Notes: a model not told the origin generated them from the letters alone. 64,000 bases of DNA from Cyathus striatus (GCA_025738555.1 JAOVFP010000001.1:1922001-1986000), one strand, 5' to 3'. Shown: positions 47,320 to 58,860, counted from the stretch's first letter. Numbers and translations are program-made.

Positions 47320-48134
47320 ATACAAGTTGTCAAACAAAATATTGATGTGAGCATTACAAGAGATAGGAACTTCATAACAAAGTTTTAAACATGAATACTT
47401 GATGGAATTTCAAGATCAAAATGGTGAAATGGAAGTCAAAGATGCTGACAATAAGCTGGAGACAAGAAGGGAGAAATTCACTGAGGTGGAAGTATGTATG
47501 TGGGTTATATAGAAATTAGAATAAAGACATTACTTAATGAGGAATAGTTGGTGAAACAGAGATTAAATGCTGAGATCAAAGATTTGGGTAGAGTAATTGG
47601 TATGGTCTGAAACAGAGAGGGTGGCAATGAATTGAGAGTAAATTTTGAAGAATAAAACCTGAGGAGAAAAACTTGAGACAGTGACACAGCCATTGGTAAC
47701 ACCAGTTGCAGTATTCAGTGGCTTTTGGTAGTGTGCAATACTGACAGTCTTGAGTTCCTAATGTGTAATTGTGGTGTTTGTGGCAGTGTGGAGGTGTTGG
47801 CATTGGAGAGAACCAGTGGGAGAGGGCAAGTGAGAGGGGAAGAGCCAATGCAAATAATGTGTTGATGCATGCACATCTAGATATGGAGGCATTATCTTTT
47901 GAGATATCAGTCATGTGACTTGGACAAATGCACCTTGTAAATTATGGAGTTTTGTAGTGCAGGCATTTCACCTGCTCTACACTGAGGAAAGATTTGATTT
48001 CATACTTAGTTTCTATTTGTGTGTTGCCAGTCATGTTAGAAGCTTGCCATTGAATTCATTGTGAATTGTAGGGACAGTTGAGAGTAATGTGACTTGACAT
48101 GTTTGTGGAAAGGGTCCCTGTACCTCTTAGTTCA
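47320..48134. other. No gene supported
   Basis: The 112-codon minus frame 47914-47576 is Cys/His-rich but has no motif spacing or splice context that I recognise. Treated as non-coding. Confidence 0.35.
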
Positions 48135-49104
48135 TCAGTCAATATGTAATTTATTTTGAATAAAAGAATATGTATTGTAAGACATTGCACCAAGTAAATA
48201 CATATTAGTAATTACAGCATGTGATATAGCCTCATGTGAATCAGTTTCAAGTTTGAAGTGATTGTTATTCCAGCATAATTCCTTTAGTAATGGCATGGCA
48301 CCCAATGTGGACCTGAGCTTGTCTTCTGAGTCAATGTCACAGAATTCAAGCCTGAGTATTTTTACTTTACTCCACAGATACTCTTTATATTCGAAATCAG
48401 GCAGTGGAGTGGAGTTCAAATAAACTTCGAGTGTGGTTGCACTTCTGAAGATGTCAAAGGAACAAGGCTTGCTGGAATCTTTGTTTTCCACCATTAGATG
48501 CTGGGGATTCAGGAGTCCTTGGTTTTGAACAGTGGTTATTATATTAGTTTCTTCCTGAGCCTTGGCCAAAATATCCCCCACCACTTTGAATTATTCCCAG
48601 CAAGTGCAGTGACTTGATATCTCTTCCACTAAGGAAATGGGAAATAAGTTATACACCACTGAAGCCTGAATAAATATTGTCAGTAGAGATGCTTCTGAAC
48701 ACATTAGACAGGTTTGTATTTGCTCCACAACAGTGGAGGGTGAAGGTATTTTACACATCATGGGAGGATCTCCAATTCCAAAATCTGTCCACAGCAATGA
48801 AGTACTTTGAATGATATTCTGCCAGTACATGCAGATGTGCTACAGATCCCATATATCACTAGGTATATAGTCAATTATGTCAATAGTCAAGTAGTCTAGC
48901 AAAAATGCAAATATATGGCTCAAGATTTCATCAGGGAGTTTGCATATGGGTGACAACAGAGAATGCTGGAAGTCCTTGTATGTGTTATAATTCAACAGCT
49001 GAAATTGCAGGTGCAAGGTGATTGCTTCAAGATTGAATATTTTGGCTTCAAGGGCATTAATAGTAGCTTGAAAGGATGAAAGACCAGCTTCTATAATATA
49101 ACAA
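48135..49104 (-). pseudogene. F-box-like protein with LRR-type C-terminus
   Basis: One minus-strand frame with an N-terminal helical segment (INALEAKIFNLEAI...SPICKL), an F-box (LPDEILSHIFAFLLDYL, about 48930) and the usual WQNIIQSTSLLWTDFGIG, then leucine-rich sequence (TTLEVYLNSTPLP, VKILRLEFCDID). Two in-frame stops (TAG near 48840, TAA at 48588-48590) interrupt it without frameshift. Members recruit substrates to SCF ubiquitin ligase and are expanded in agaricomycetes. Family D element D-2 is inserted 50 bases upstream, in the 5' region. No start codon is clear. Confidence 0.78.
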
Positions 49105-49150
49105 TCCTGTGAAGTTGGCTAATAGTTTGAACAAATGAGACATGTTGGAA

Positions 49151-50773
49151 GAGGTCATTACACTGCTCCACAGAATCAGGTGGAGTCCACCTGGAGTCCA
49201 GGTATTCCACCTGAAGTCCACCTGGACTTTACTGGACTCTACCTGGACTCTACCTGAACTTTATATAGAAAAATTGTAGGATTTAGATAGACTCCAGCTG
49301 GACTCAGGTAAAGTTCAGGTAGAGTCCAGAAAAATACTGGAATACACCTGGAGTCCACTGGACTTAGTCAACTGGGCTTCAGATAGACTCTACCTGGAGT
49401 TCACCTGGACTCCAGCTGGACTCAACCTGGACTCTACTGTACAAAGTAGCTTAAACATTACCTGGGGTTCACCAGGACTCCAGCTAGACTCTACCTGGAC
49501 TCTATGTGTACTAAGTAGTTGAGACATTACCTGGGGTTCACCTGGACTCTACCTGGACTCCACCTAGACTCTACCTATACTAAGTAGTTTAGACATTACC
49601 TGGGGTTCACCTGGACTCCAGCTGGATTCTATCTGAACTCTACATGTACTAAGTAGTTGAGACATTACCTGAGGTTCACCTGGACTCCAGCTGGATTCTA
49701 TCTGAACTCTATGTGTACTAAGTAGTTGAGACATTACCTGGGGTTCACCTGGACTCCAGCTGGAATATACCTGGACTCTACCTGAACTCTACCTGTACTA
49801 AGTAGTTGAGATATTACCTGGAGTTCACCTGGACTCCAGCTGGACTATACCTGGACTCTATCTGTACTAAGTAGTTGAAACATTACCTGGAGTTCACCTG
49901 GACTCTATCTGGACTCCACTGAACTCAAGTGCTTAAGCTGTACCTAGACTCTATTGTTACAGTTGTAACATGTTTCCTACAGTTATCAAACCATGTGTGG
50001 GGGTGTGACATGTCGGAAAATGCTGAAAAGTGTGACATGCGTGGGAAATGTGTGACATGTGTGACAACCGTGGGAAAAATGTGACATCATATCCACACTT
50101 TTCAGCATTTTACAAACATGTCACACTTTTTTCCCACAGTTGTCACACTTTTCAGCATTTTCTGACATGTCACACTTTCACACATGGTTTGATAACTGTA
50201 GGAAACATGTTACAACTGTAACAATAGAGTCTAGATACAGCTTAGGCACTTGAGTTTAGTGGAGTCCAGGTAGAGTCCAGGTAAACCCCAGGTAATGTCT
50301 CAACTACTTAGTACATGTAGAGTCCAGATATAGTCCAGCTGAAGTCCAAGTTAACCCCAGGTAATGTCTCAACTACTTAATACAGGTAGAGTTCAGGTAA
50401 ACCCCAGGTAATGTTTCAACTACTTAGTACAGGTAGAGTCCATGTAGAATCCAGCTGGAGTTCAGGTGAACCCCAGGTAATGTCTAAACTACTTAGTACA
50501 GGTGGAGTCTAGGTAGAGTCCAGGTAGAGTCCAGCTGGAGTCCAGGTAAACCCCAGGTAATGTCTCAACTACTTAGTACAGGTAGATTCTAGGTAGAGTC
50601 CAGGTAGAGTCCACCTGGAATCCAGGTAAACCCCAAGTAATGTCTAAACTACTTAGTACAGTAGAGTCCAGGTAGAGTCCAGCTGGAGTCCAGTAGAGTC
50701 CACCTGAAGTCCAGGATTTTACCTGGACTCTACCTGAAGTTCACCTGATCTTGTGGAGCAGTGCAATATACTG
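49151..50773 (-). mobile_element. Family D fold-back element D-2 (1623 bp)
   Basis: Left end GAGGTCATTACAC, right end GTGCAATATACTG; perfect 8-bp duplication TGTTGGAA (49143-49150, 50774-50781). Arms are long arrays of CTGGACTCTACCTGGACTCC and TAAGTAGTTGAGACATTACC, inverted on the right. The centre (49960-50220) is a TGTGACATGTCGGAAAA hairpin. The complementary arms are about 800 bp each, so nearly the whole element can fold on itself. Confidence 0.95.
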
Positions 50774-50781
50774 TGTTGGAA

Positions 50782-51207
50782 GGTCCAGGTGAGGGAATCT
50801 GCTGAAAACATCACTCAAATATTCTTGCATCCTAGCTGTGAGTACATTAGTAAAAGACTGAAAGAGCTATGTAGTAGGTTGTGAATTGCTCACTCAGCAA
50901 GGTTTGGAAGCTCCTATGTTTCTATTTGATAAAGGATGTTGATGAGCTGTAGTTGGAAATACAAACTGGGAAATAGCCAGAGTCTGATACAGAAGAAGAT
51001 TGAAAATTGGTACTTAGTCTACTTTACAATGTACTCATGTTGCAGATACTACACACTTTGTTATATTCTTTTGTGTTTTAGTTTTTGTGGTCTTACTTTA
51101 AGTTTAAGTAATAGTTAAATAATATATACATTAGCTTTTAAGAGTAACTACACTACTAATAACTTAATTGTTGATTTTGCATCACTTGTCTGCCATAGCA
51201 AAATATT
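50782..51207. other. Intergenic, no gene seen
   Basis: Flank of D-2 and AT-rich sequence. No supported frame. Confidence 0.4.
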
Positions 51208-51335
51208 GAAGTCCAGTTCATGGTTCAAACACCTTTTGAACCTGAACTGGACCTATATGAACCTGAACCAAACCTAAAGTCCAGTTCTGGGTTCAGAGAA
51301 AAGGGTCTCTGAACCAGACTGAACTGGACTTTGAT
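51208..51335. repeat. Small hairpin element (about 128 bp)
   Basis: Starts AAGTCCAGTTCATGGTTC and ends with the near inverse GAACCAGACTGAACTGGACTT; the middle repeats GAACCTGAAC words. Flanks read ATATTG and TGATAT, so the palindrome extends slightly. Could be a MITE or a local hairpin. Confidence 0.6.
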
Positions 51336-52204
51336 ATCACTATTATGAGCAAGTGAACACCCATGTTATTGATAGTACCTTGTGCAGAAATAGATTGATT
51401 TTCTGTCACAGTACAGTTTACAGGCACATCTCTCAAATAGCTCTTGATAAAGGTGGTGAATCTCACAGCTTTGCAGAAAGTCTTCAATAACGAGCTCTAT
51501 CACACATCTGAATGCTCCCCTGGCTCCTCTGTATACTGCCAATGTTACTGACTCCCTGAATTGACTCAACACTAGTTAATGGTTCTTGGTGGCTACTTCT
51601 CTCTAATATTAGAGACTTCATCATCAACACCAATACATGGGATCCTATGGACATCAGCTGTTTACATCTGGATCAACTCTCAGCATTGGCTGCTGTATAT
51701 TTATGGTTAATAAGTTCTTCGCACTATCTTAAGCATCTGAAGGCTATACTGCCACGTTCCCTGCTATTATTGCATGGCTGCTGAAGTGCTGAAGGCTTAT
51801 CATCTGGTTATATCTACAATGACTAAATGCTATAGTTTCTCTGCACTGTTTTATGTGACTCACAGCTCTTCTGGACATTGTCCATTTACATATGTCAACT
51901 AGTTCAGACCATGAAATTGAACCCTTGATTCCACTACTTTGGGCTCAGATGCAATGATATAATTCTTAATTAAATGCCAAGAAAACTGAATCCTTTTGAA
52001 CACTGCTAAAACCATTCAGAGAAGAGCTAGCTCTGAGTGGAATGTATTGATTGTTGAAATGTTACTTCAGCTTAAGGGCCTACAGGTGCCTTTGAGCATA
52101 GGGTGTTCTTAATATCATAATTACTACATTAATTCATTAGGATGTGTCAAGCATGAGATTGTTATACAAATGCTTGAAGGGTTCTGACATGTAGGTCACA
52201 GTGC
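51336..52204. other. No gene recognised
   Basis: A minus frame (51572-51366) reads ARGAFRCVIELVIEDFLQSC, plausible protein, but it is short and isolated. The rest has no supported frame. Confidence 0.35.
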
Positions 52205-52435
52205 ATGAGTAGGAATAGAGTGAGCACTGTGGGGAAGTGTGTTGTGGGAGGGGGGAGGAGGTATGGAACATCAAAAAGCATAGAAAAATTGGCAAATATT
52301 AGCGATTGTGGGCTTTATATAAACATATGTGTGAGGGCTAATGGTGGCCAAAGTTTCAAGATCATATGGTCTGAGATGAGTGACCACTGTGGGGAAGTGT
52401 GTTGGGGGAGGAGGAGGAGGTATTGAGATGCCTGA
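52205..52435 (+). repeat. Direct repeat pair around GTGGGGAAGTGTGTTG
   Basis: Two copies of GAGTGASCACTGTGGGGAAG plus GGGAGGRGGAGGAGGTAT about 165 bases apart. No TSD or LTR features. Confidence 0.6.
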
Positions 52436-52802
52436 CGGACGTACACTACCTATAGCAGTTGATTTTAGCTTTTCTATTATGTATACAAGTACTCACCAAA
52501 TGGTAACAAACATGGGTTAGATCATAGGATTGGAGTCGAGACCCAAGCTGCCAGTTATAGTACTACTAAAAGTACACTCACCAAGGGTATTATTAACATA
52601 AAAACCTAAGGTAGTACTGCATACAGAAGTGGAGAGATAAATATAGCATGAAACTCAGTGACTAAATGGATAACAGCCAGAAACATGTCTGGCGATGCGT
52701 GAAGGTCATGTGACAAGACACGATCAATATCCAAGAGAAGCAAGCAATGATGAGGTGCCTTGCCAGGTGCCTCAGCAAGTCCTGAAGTCCTGAGTCAACC
52801 AA

Positions 52803-53240
52803 TCAACTTCTCTCAGAGAAACTGGTGAAGCAAGACATAGCTAGATTAAGTGGTGCACCCTGAACCCTGATCGACACCTGAGCTATTCTTAGTACATCTG
52901 CGTATAGCCAATCCTGTATCGACTGAAGGAACACATGCAGCACCATATCCCCTGTCACACTGTCATTCAAGGTAATAGATACCTTAGGTGTTCGGCAGGA
53001 GGTGACTTTATTCGTACCTAGCACCTGGGGGTTGAGGGATACTGATTGTATGTATTCCTGCAAACTCCTATGATATGGGATGTACAGTAAAGACTGTAAA
53101 TGGGTGATGAACTGTGGGGCTTTGCTAGGTTTGCTTAGAACTTGGCCCGTGACTGGTGTGGTACAGCAAAGGCTGTAAATAAGAGATGAACTGTGGGAGT
53201 TTCTAGAGTATATGGCTAAAGCTGTATATGGTAACAACAA
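52803..53240 (-). other. 145-codon frame, unidentified
   Basis: Reads SVSLNPQVLGTNKVTSC, SITLNDSVTGDMVLHVFLQS and IQDWLYADVLRIAQVSIRV. The composition of the second half looks coding, but the N-terminal part overlaps a degenerate tandem repeat (TACAGCAAAGGCTGTAAAT, 53085-53290). No known domain. A real fragment is possible. Confidence 0.3.
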
Positions 53241-53290
53241 CTGCTAGAAATACTAGGAAAGCTTGTATGTACAGCAAAGGCTGTATATAA
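53085..53290 (+). repeat. Three degenerate units with TACAGCAAAGGCTGTA
   Basis: Units near 53085, 53160 and 53270, each with TACAG(T/C)AAAG(A/G)CTGTA and most followed by GATGAACTGTGG. Local duplication. Confidence 0.6.
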
Positions 53291-53838
53291 AGATTGGTGC
53301 TGTGGTGAAGGTCAAAACAAAGTTGAGGGCCTTGGTTGTTTCTGACTGTAGCTTGGTGGCTGCAGCGCATAAACTAATATGTGCTGTTACTGAATAGATA
53401 TGATAAAAGTGACGTTGAGATTTGATACGTTGAGTTGAACTGCATTACATTGAGTTGAGTTGAGTTACTTTGATATTACTGTGAATTTATTTATATGGTG
53501 AGTTGTGCTGCATCATTTACATTAATAATAGAACTGAAGAAAAGCACAATAGATTCTGTATCTAATGTGTAAGAATAACTACTGGGGATGGACTGGTGAG
53601 TAAGATCCTAGCTAGTGACAGGCTATTTGGTAATGGATAAAACTACTGTCTAAGGCTCAATTCCTCTCTCCTTTTATGCTCTTTTCCTCCTACTGCTGAC
53701 TAATCCTATCCAAAACCAATCCTGCATTGTCCTTCAAATTTGGTAATGGTGGATCCATTGTCTTGAGGTGGAGGCTGCGCAGAACAATGGTGTTCAAGGA
53801 GATGAGTCAGGTCTTGAACAATGGTGACAGAAATAGTA
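53291..53838. other. Intergenic, no gene seen
   Basis: Includes TTGAGTTGAGTTGA short repeats (53428-53465). No supported frame. Confidence 0.4.
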
Positions 53839-53846
53839 TTACATTG

Positions 53847-55909
53847 CAGTACTTTACCCTCCCCCCCAATTTCCGGACGGACTCCGGACAGACAAGAAAA
53901 TGTCCGGAATTTCCAGGTGGACTCCATATCAAAACCAGATTTTCCGGATGGAATCCACATGGAATACAGATTTTCCGGATGGAGTCCGGATGGACAAGAT
54001 AATTTCCGGACAAAGTCCACATTGAGTCCATGTTAAAAAATATTTTTTCTGGGTGGAATCCGGGTGGAATGAGAAAATTTCCAATTGATGGAAATGAAAT
54101 ATAACTTTGTTTTCCCATAGTCACATCAAGTGTGACACTAGGTATTGAGTGTGACACTGTGTGTCAAGTGTAACACTAGGTGTCAAGTGTGACACTAGGT
54201 GTCAAGTGGTGTGATACTGTGTATTGAGTGTGACACTGGGTGTTGAGTGTGATACTAGGTGTAATACTGTGTGTTGAGTGTGACACCTGTGACATAATGT
54301 GTTGAATGTGATACCATGTGATGAGTGTGACACTATGCATCGAGTGTAACACTGTGTGTTGAGTGTGACACCTGTGACATCATGTGTTGAGTGTGACACT
54401 ATGTGAAAAGTAGCTGTGATGACTGCAAAAATGTGAGACATATTATTATGATACTGCAACACTATGCAACATTGTGTTGCCGGTGTGTCACATTCAACAC
54501 ACAGTGTCACGAAGTGTGACACTAAGCGAAAAGTGTGAAACCATGTAAAAGGAGTGACATTATGTAAAAAGATACTGTGACACTATGTAAAATTGACAAG
54601 TGTGATACTAAGCAAACATTGTGATGCCTGTGCATCACACTTGACATGTGGTATCACAGGTGTCACAGTTAACACACAGTGTCCACATGGTATCACACTC
54701 AACACACGGTGTCACACTCAACACACGGTGTCACACTCAACACACGGTGTCACACTCAACACACGGTGTCACACTTAACACATGGTGTCACACTTAACAC
54801 ACAGTGTCACACTTAACACACAGTGTCACACTTAACACACGGTGTCACACTTAACACATGGTGTCACACTTAACACACAGTGTCACACTCAACACACAGT
54901 GTCACACTCAACACATAGTGTCACACTTAACACATGGTGTCACGCTTAACACATGGTGTCACGCTTAACACACGGTGTCACGCTTAACACATGGTGTCAC
55001 GCTTAACACACGGTGTCACGCTTAACACATGGTGTCACGCTTAACACACGGTGTCACGCTTAACACACAGTGTCACACTTAACACACGGTGTCACACTTA
55101 ACACACAGTGTCACACTTAACACACGGTGTCACACTTAACACACAGTGTCACACTTAACACACGGTGTCACACTTAACACACGGTGTCACGCTTAACACA
55201 CGGTGTCACACTTAACACATGGTGTCACGCTTAACACATGGTGTCACGCTCAACACATGGTGTCACACTCAACACACGGTGTCACACTTAACACACGGTG
55301 TCACACTCAACACACGGTGTCACACTTAACACACGGTGTCACACTTGACACATGGTGTCACTCAATGCATCATGTCACACTCAACACACATAACACACTC
55401 AATGCATAGTGTCACACTCCACACACCATGTCACACTTGATATAGCCATAATAGAAGTTGTGGACTTTACAGCATGTGCACACACACTATGGTGTGAATG
55501 AATGTTATGTAATCATCACAACAATATTGGTTCAAACAATGCAACTATGCCATGCTCTACTATTTTATTTATAATACAAGTAAAGTAAGTAACAAACCAC
55601 CAGTTAATACAAGCTACCCAGAATCCATATGGATTCCAGGCAGAATCTGGTATAGCAAATTCCTTCGGAATTCCGGCTGAAAGGCAGAATTTGGCCAATA
55701 ATCCGGATTCCATGTGGAATCCATCCAGAAAACACCCGGACCAGAAAACTAAAATTTGGCAGGTATCTCTGCCAAAACAAGTCCATCCGGAGTCCGGATG
55801 GAATCTGTGGAATGGCCAGAAATTCCGTGGAAATTCCATGGACTTTCCGGAGAGTCCGCGGATTCCGTCCGGAGTCCAGATGGAATTTAGGGGGGAGGGT
55901 AAAGACCTC
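53847..55909 (+). mobile_element. Family A fold-back element, intact copy A-2 (2063 bp)
   Basis: Left end CAGTACTTTACCC, right end GGGTAAAGACCTC, each with a C/G tract; perfect 8-bp duplication TTACATTG (53839-53846, 55910-55917). Arms are rich in TCCGGATGGA-type words and keep many CpG, unlike A-1, so this copy is younger. The core has GAGTGTGACACTAGGTGT units on the left (54130-54640) and a very regular opposite-strand array on the right (54640-55430). No coding capacity; frames of 60-120 codons are periodic artefacts. Confidence 0.95.
54640..55430 (+). repeat. 19-bp tandem array GTGTCACACTTAACACACG
   Basis: About 40 units with exact 19-bp period and local variant blocks: TCACACTCAACACACGG at the start, TCACGCTTAACACATGG at 54940-55060, then TCACACTTAACACACGG. 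Blocks of the same variant imply local amplification. Confidence 0.92.
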
Positions 55910-55934
55910 TTACATTGTTCTGGTGATGAACAAT

Positions 55935-56265
55935 GGAATTCTATTTATAGATCCCAGCAAACAATGGGCATGAAGACAATGGGTGAATAGGAGGACATTG
56001 TTCTGCACAATGGGTGCAAAAGAACAATGGAGTCCTATTATTAGAAACAATGGCATAACCTTGGTAAGCGAATGCATAGGCATTGTTCTGAACAATGGGG
56101 TTCTATTATTAGAAACAATGGCATAACCTTGGTAAGCGAATGCATAGGCATTGTTCTGAACAATGGGGTTCTATTATTAGAAACAATGGCATGTCCTTGG
56201 TAATCGAATGCATAGGCATTGTTCTTGAACAATGGGTGTGAAGAACAATGATGTCCTATTTTTAA
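55935..56265 (+). repeat. 68-bp tandem repeat, four units
   Basis: Units with GGCATAACCTTGGTAAGCG, AATGCATAGGCATTGTTCTG and AACAATGGGGTTCTATTATT at 68-bp spacing (56041, 56109, 56177), degenerate at both ends. Each contains the inverted word CATTGTTCTGAACAATG. It directly follows element A-2. Confidence 0.88.
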
Positions 56266-56269
56266 CAGT

Positions 56270-57019
56270 ATTGATTATTGGTCACCAAGAAGTTGGGTAT
56301 TGGCTTGTGTTTTCCATATGTTTGTTTCTTGAGAAGCAGTGCCTCATGAGAATTATTTGGTAGTGTATTCGGAAAGATCTGGATGATGTGGATTCTGGAC
56401 ATTGGGCCATATAGCCATATGTGTGTGTTTATGACTAATCAAGTTTCACCCATGACAACACAACTCTCTATGACAGATGCTCGACCCCCTATCCAGCACA
56501 CTCCATGAGCATACGGCCTTCCCTTTGCAGTGACATCATTTACCATGCCTAGTACCCTGAATGTAACTATCCAGTAGCTATACAGTACCTTCAGCCACCA
56601 TATTTCCAGTAGTATATAAAGTAGACGAGTTTTGCCATGTACAACAAGCTATCCCCTGCGCAGCTTCCATTATAATGTACCTTGATGTAGTGTAGTGAAT
56701 TAAAGTGAACTTTCCAAGATTATTGTTTAAGTGATTTGATTTGAGTCTAGTAAGAGAAACTGCAAACTCCTAGAGAATCGTGTGTTGCATCGTACATAGC
56801 CAGAGACATTACATAACCACTACTTAGTTATTCTCCCACCTTCCTATACATCCCCCTTCTACCCCTTTTTGCCCAGAAGTGTCATTAACACTGATCTTCT
56901 GTGAAATTCCCTCCAAACTTGCCACCCCATTATGTTGTTTTAGGAGTAAGTAGTTATATTACATAATCTAGCTACTATAACCCCATTGTAAACATCTCTA
57001 ACCTCTTAGTATGGAACAT
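56270..57019. other. No gene recognised
   Basis: CpG-poor sequence with a TATA-like AGTATATAAAG (about 56611) and a possible promoter for unseen sequence. No frame above 60 codons is supported. Confidence 0.4.
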
Positions 57020-57024
57020 CAGTG

Positions 57025-57699
57025 TGTTACATCCATGTCTGGAATCCACTATTCTGCACTATCCTGCACTTCCTGCACTTCCGCATTGGCCACATTTCTG
57101 ACCAATTGTCAGATACATCGTCATGATTTATCAATTACTTACTTGTGCTCATCCGCTATGTCATTATTTTGACTTACTCCTCTATTACTACTCCTATCCA
57201 TTTCACTATATCACATACAGCCTTTCCTTCCATTCTTCAGCCACTACTCCTCTATGGTGGCTGACTCCATGTTTACCTATCCCTAGTTATACCTTTATAC
57301 TTTGCTCAAAGTAAACTACTCCACTAGTTACTTAGTATTTAAGACTTCATTTTTGTATGGTAAACTTCAGTTTTTGTATTGACTACGATTATGAATATAC
57401 CACTATACTCCATCTTCTTGTCTCTAAGGTTTCGTCCTTAGTTCTGGGTCCCTATTCTGACCTTCCTCTGTTCCAACCTTTCTGTATTTCACACTCAACC
57501 TTGTTCCTACCTCACACTTGAAATATGAACCACCAAGAATCACAAGGGGTGCAGCATACAAGCTGAAGCCAAGGTTCACCTCTGCACTTTCTGAGCTCTC
57601 TGCTTCCAACCTTGAGCTTATGTAATACTACCAGTAGCTCTCTCTGCGCTAAACCCAGCACCTCCCCTATCATCCCTCTGAGTGGTACAGTATGTAACA
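57025..57699 (+). mobile_element. Solo LTR 4 (675 bp)
   Basis: Diverged copy of 13026-13696 (TGTTACATCCATGTC...GTATGTAACA). CAGTG flanks it (57020-57024, 57701-57705) with one extra G at the right edge. It has lost CpGs that copy 3 retains, so it is older. Confidence 0.9.
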
Positions 57700-57709
57700 G
57701 CAGTGCAGG

Positions 57710-58260
57710 AACTCAGCCCCTCCCCACTGTTTCCTTTACTCAACATGTTTGGTGCTGGTGTCTCAAAATCAAGACTTGAAGAAATTTAAAATAGGGTACA
57801 TTATATTCTTTTACCAGCATATCAGAAGTGATTCCCTAATGAGCAAAAATCAATATATCCTGTCTGGGGTGGTACCATTGTGTATTATAGTCTTATTAAT
57901 GCAGAAAGGGTTAGGGAGGCATTCCCAGACCATTTGTCATTGCATAAGCCTGTATTGGTCTGTTCTTTTCATCTTTTTGATCTGCTGACATTAACTATGT
58001 TTGTAGAGTATGCTGGAAATGGAAAAGTAACCCTTCAGCTACATATCCACAAGCTTAATCTGACAATCTTTTGTAACACTGTGTTACATATCCAATTATG
58101 AAAGGCAGATGCATCAATATAGCAGCTCTCATTACAGACTACAGCAAAGAAAGTACTCGATTCAAAGGTCCCACTGTTCAAGAAATGACCAAAGAGCATA
58201 TTTTGTCTATTTTTGATGGATGGTCTGCAGAACCATCACGAGCTGGTTAAGGTTAGCCGC
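57710..58260 (+). pseudogene. Unidentified coding fragment
   Basis: Plus-strand pieces reading YPVWGG-like then TIVYYSLINAERVREAF and CSFHLFDLLTLTMFVEYAG, followed after a stop and shift by IAALITDYSKESTRFKGPTV and EHILSIFDGWSAEPSRAG. The reading looks like a decayed real protein, possibly spliced, but I do not recognise the family. Confidence 0.35.
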
Positions 58261-58459
58261 CCTCCCTATTCTTTATACATGATATTGGCTCATAGGTGTT
58301 ACCATGTAGAATATAGACTCTTGTTTGAAGTGGATGGTTGAGTATCTGAATGTCCTGGAGAAAGTTGCAATTGGATGAGTTGCTCTTCTTGGAGATGTGG
58401 TTTGTTCATTTCTACCAGTGTACTTTGCTTGCTTGTTGATAATGATGTTGGTAGGCTCA

Positions 58460-58860
58460 TGCTATGCCACTGAATTTGGGATCTGGAGCTGGTCAAGCCA
58501 TAGAGGTTAATTGCACATATACCTTATACCAATACCATACTGAACAGCTTGTATTCAGGATGCATACACTCCCACTCACCTCATCATATGATAAAAGGCA
58601 ACATCCCAATGCACTGCATCACCGAAGCATATACAAAGATATGCCAACTGCTTGCCAACATTGTCCTTCAGCAATCTCACAAGATGGGAAGATTGGTCAG
58701 TTTCTGTGCACCTGGGTATGAGCACTTTAAAAGCAACAATAAGAAGGCATTGAATAGATGGTTTGAGAGGTTTTTGAATGATTTTAATGAGAAGTTTGGG
58801 TGGGTGGAGACGCATCCTGTTGAATGCAAGGTTGAGAAGGTGCTGAATATGTTGTAGAAA
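58460..58860 (+). pseudogene. Unidentified coding fragment
   Basis: Two overlapping frames; the second (58549-58857) has a helical end (NRWFERFLNDFNEKFGWVET). No family recognised. It may belong with the preceding fragment. Confidence 0.25.

Noticed and set aside
54130..55430. CRISPR-like array (19-bp repeats)
   Set aside because: The period equals the repeat length; there are no spacers, no cas genes, and the context is eukaryotic. It is a satellite inside a fold-back element.
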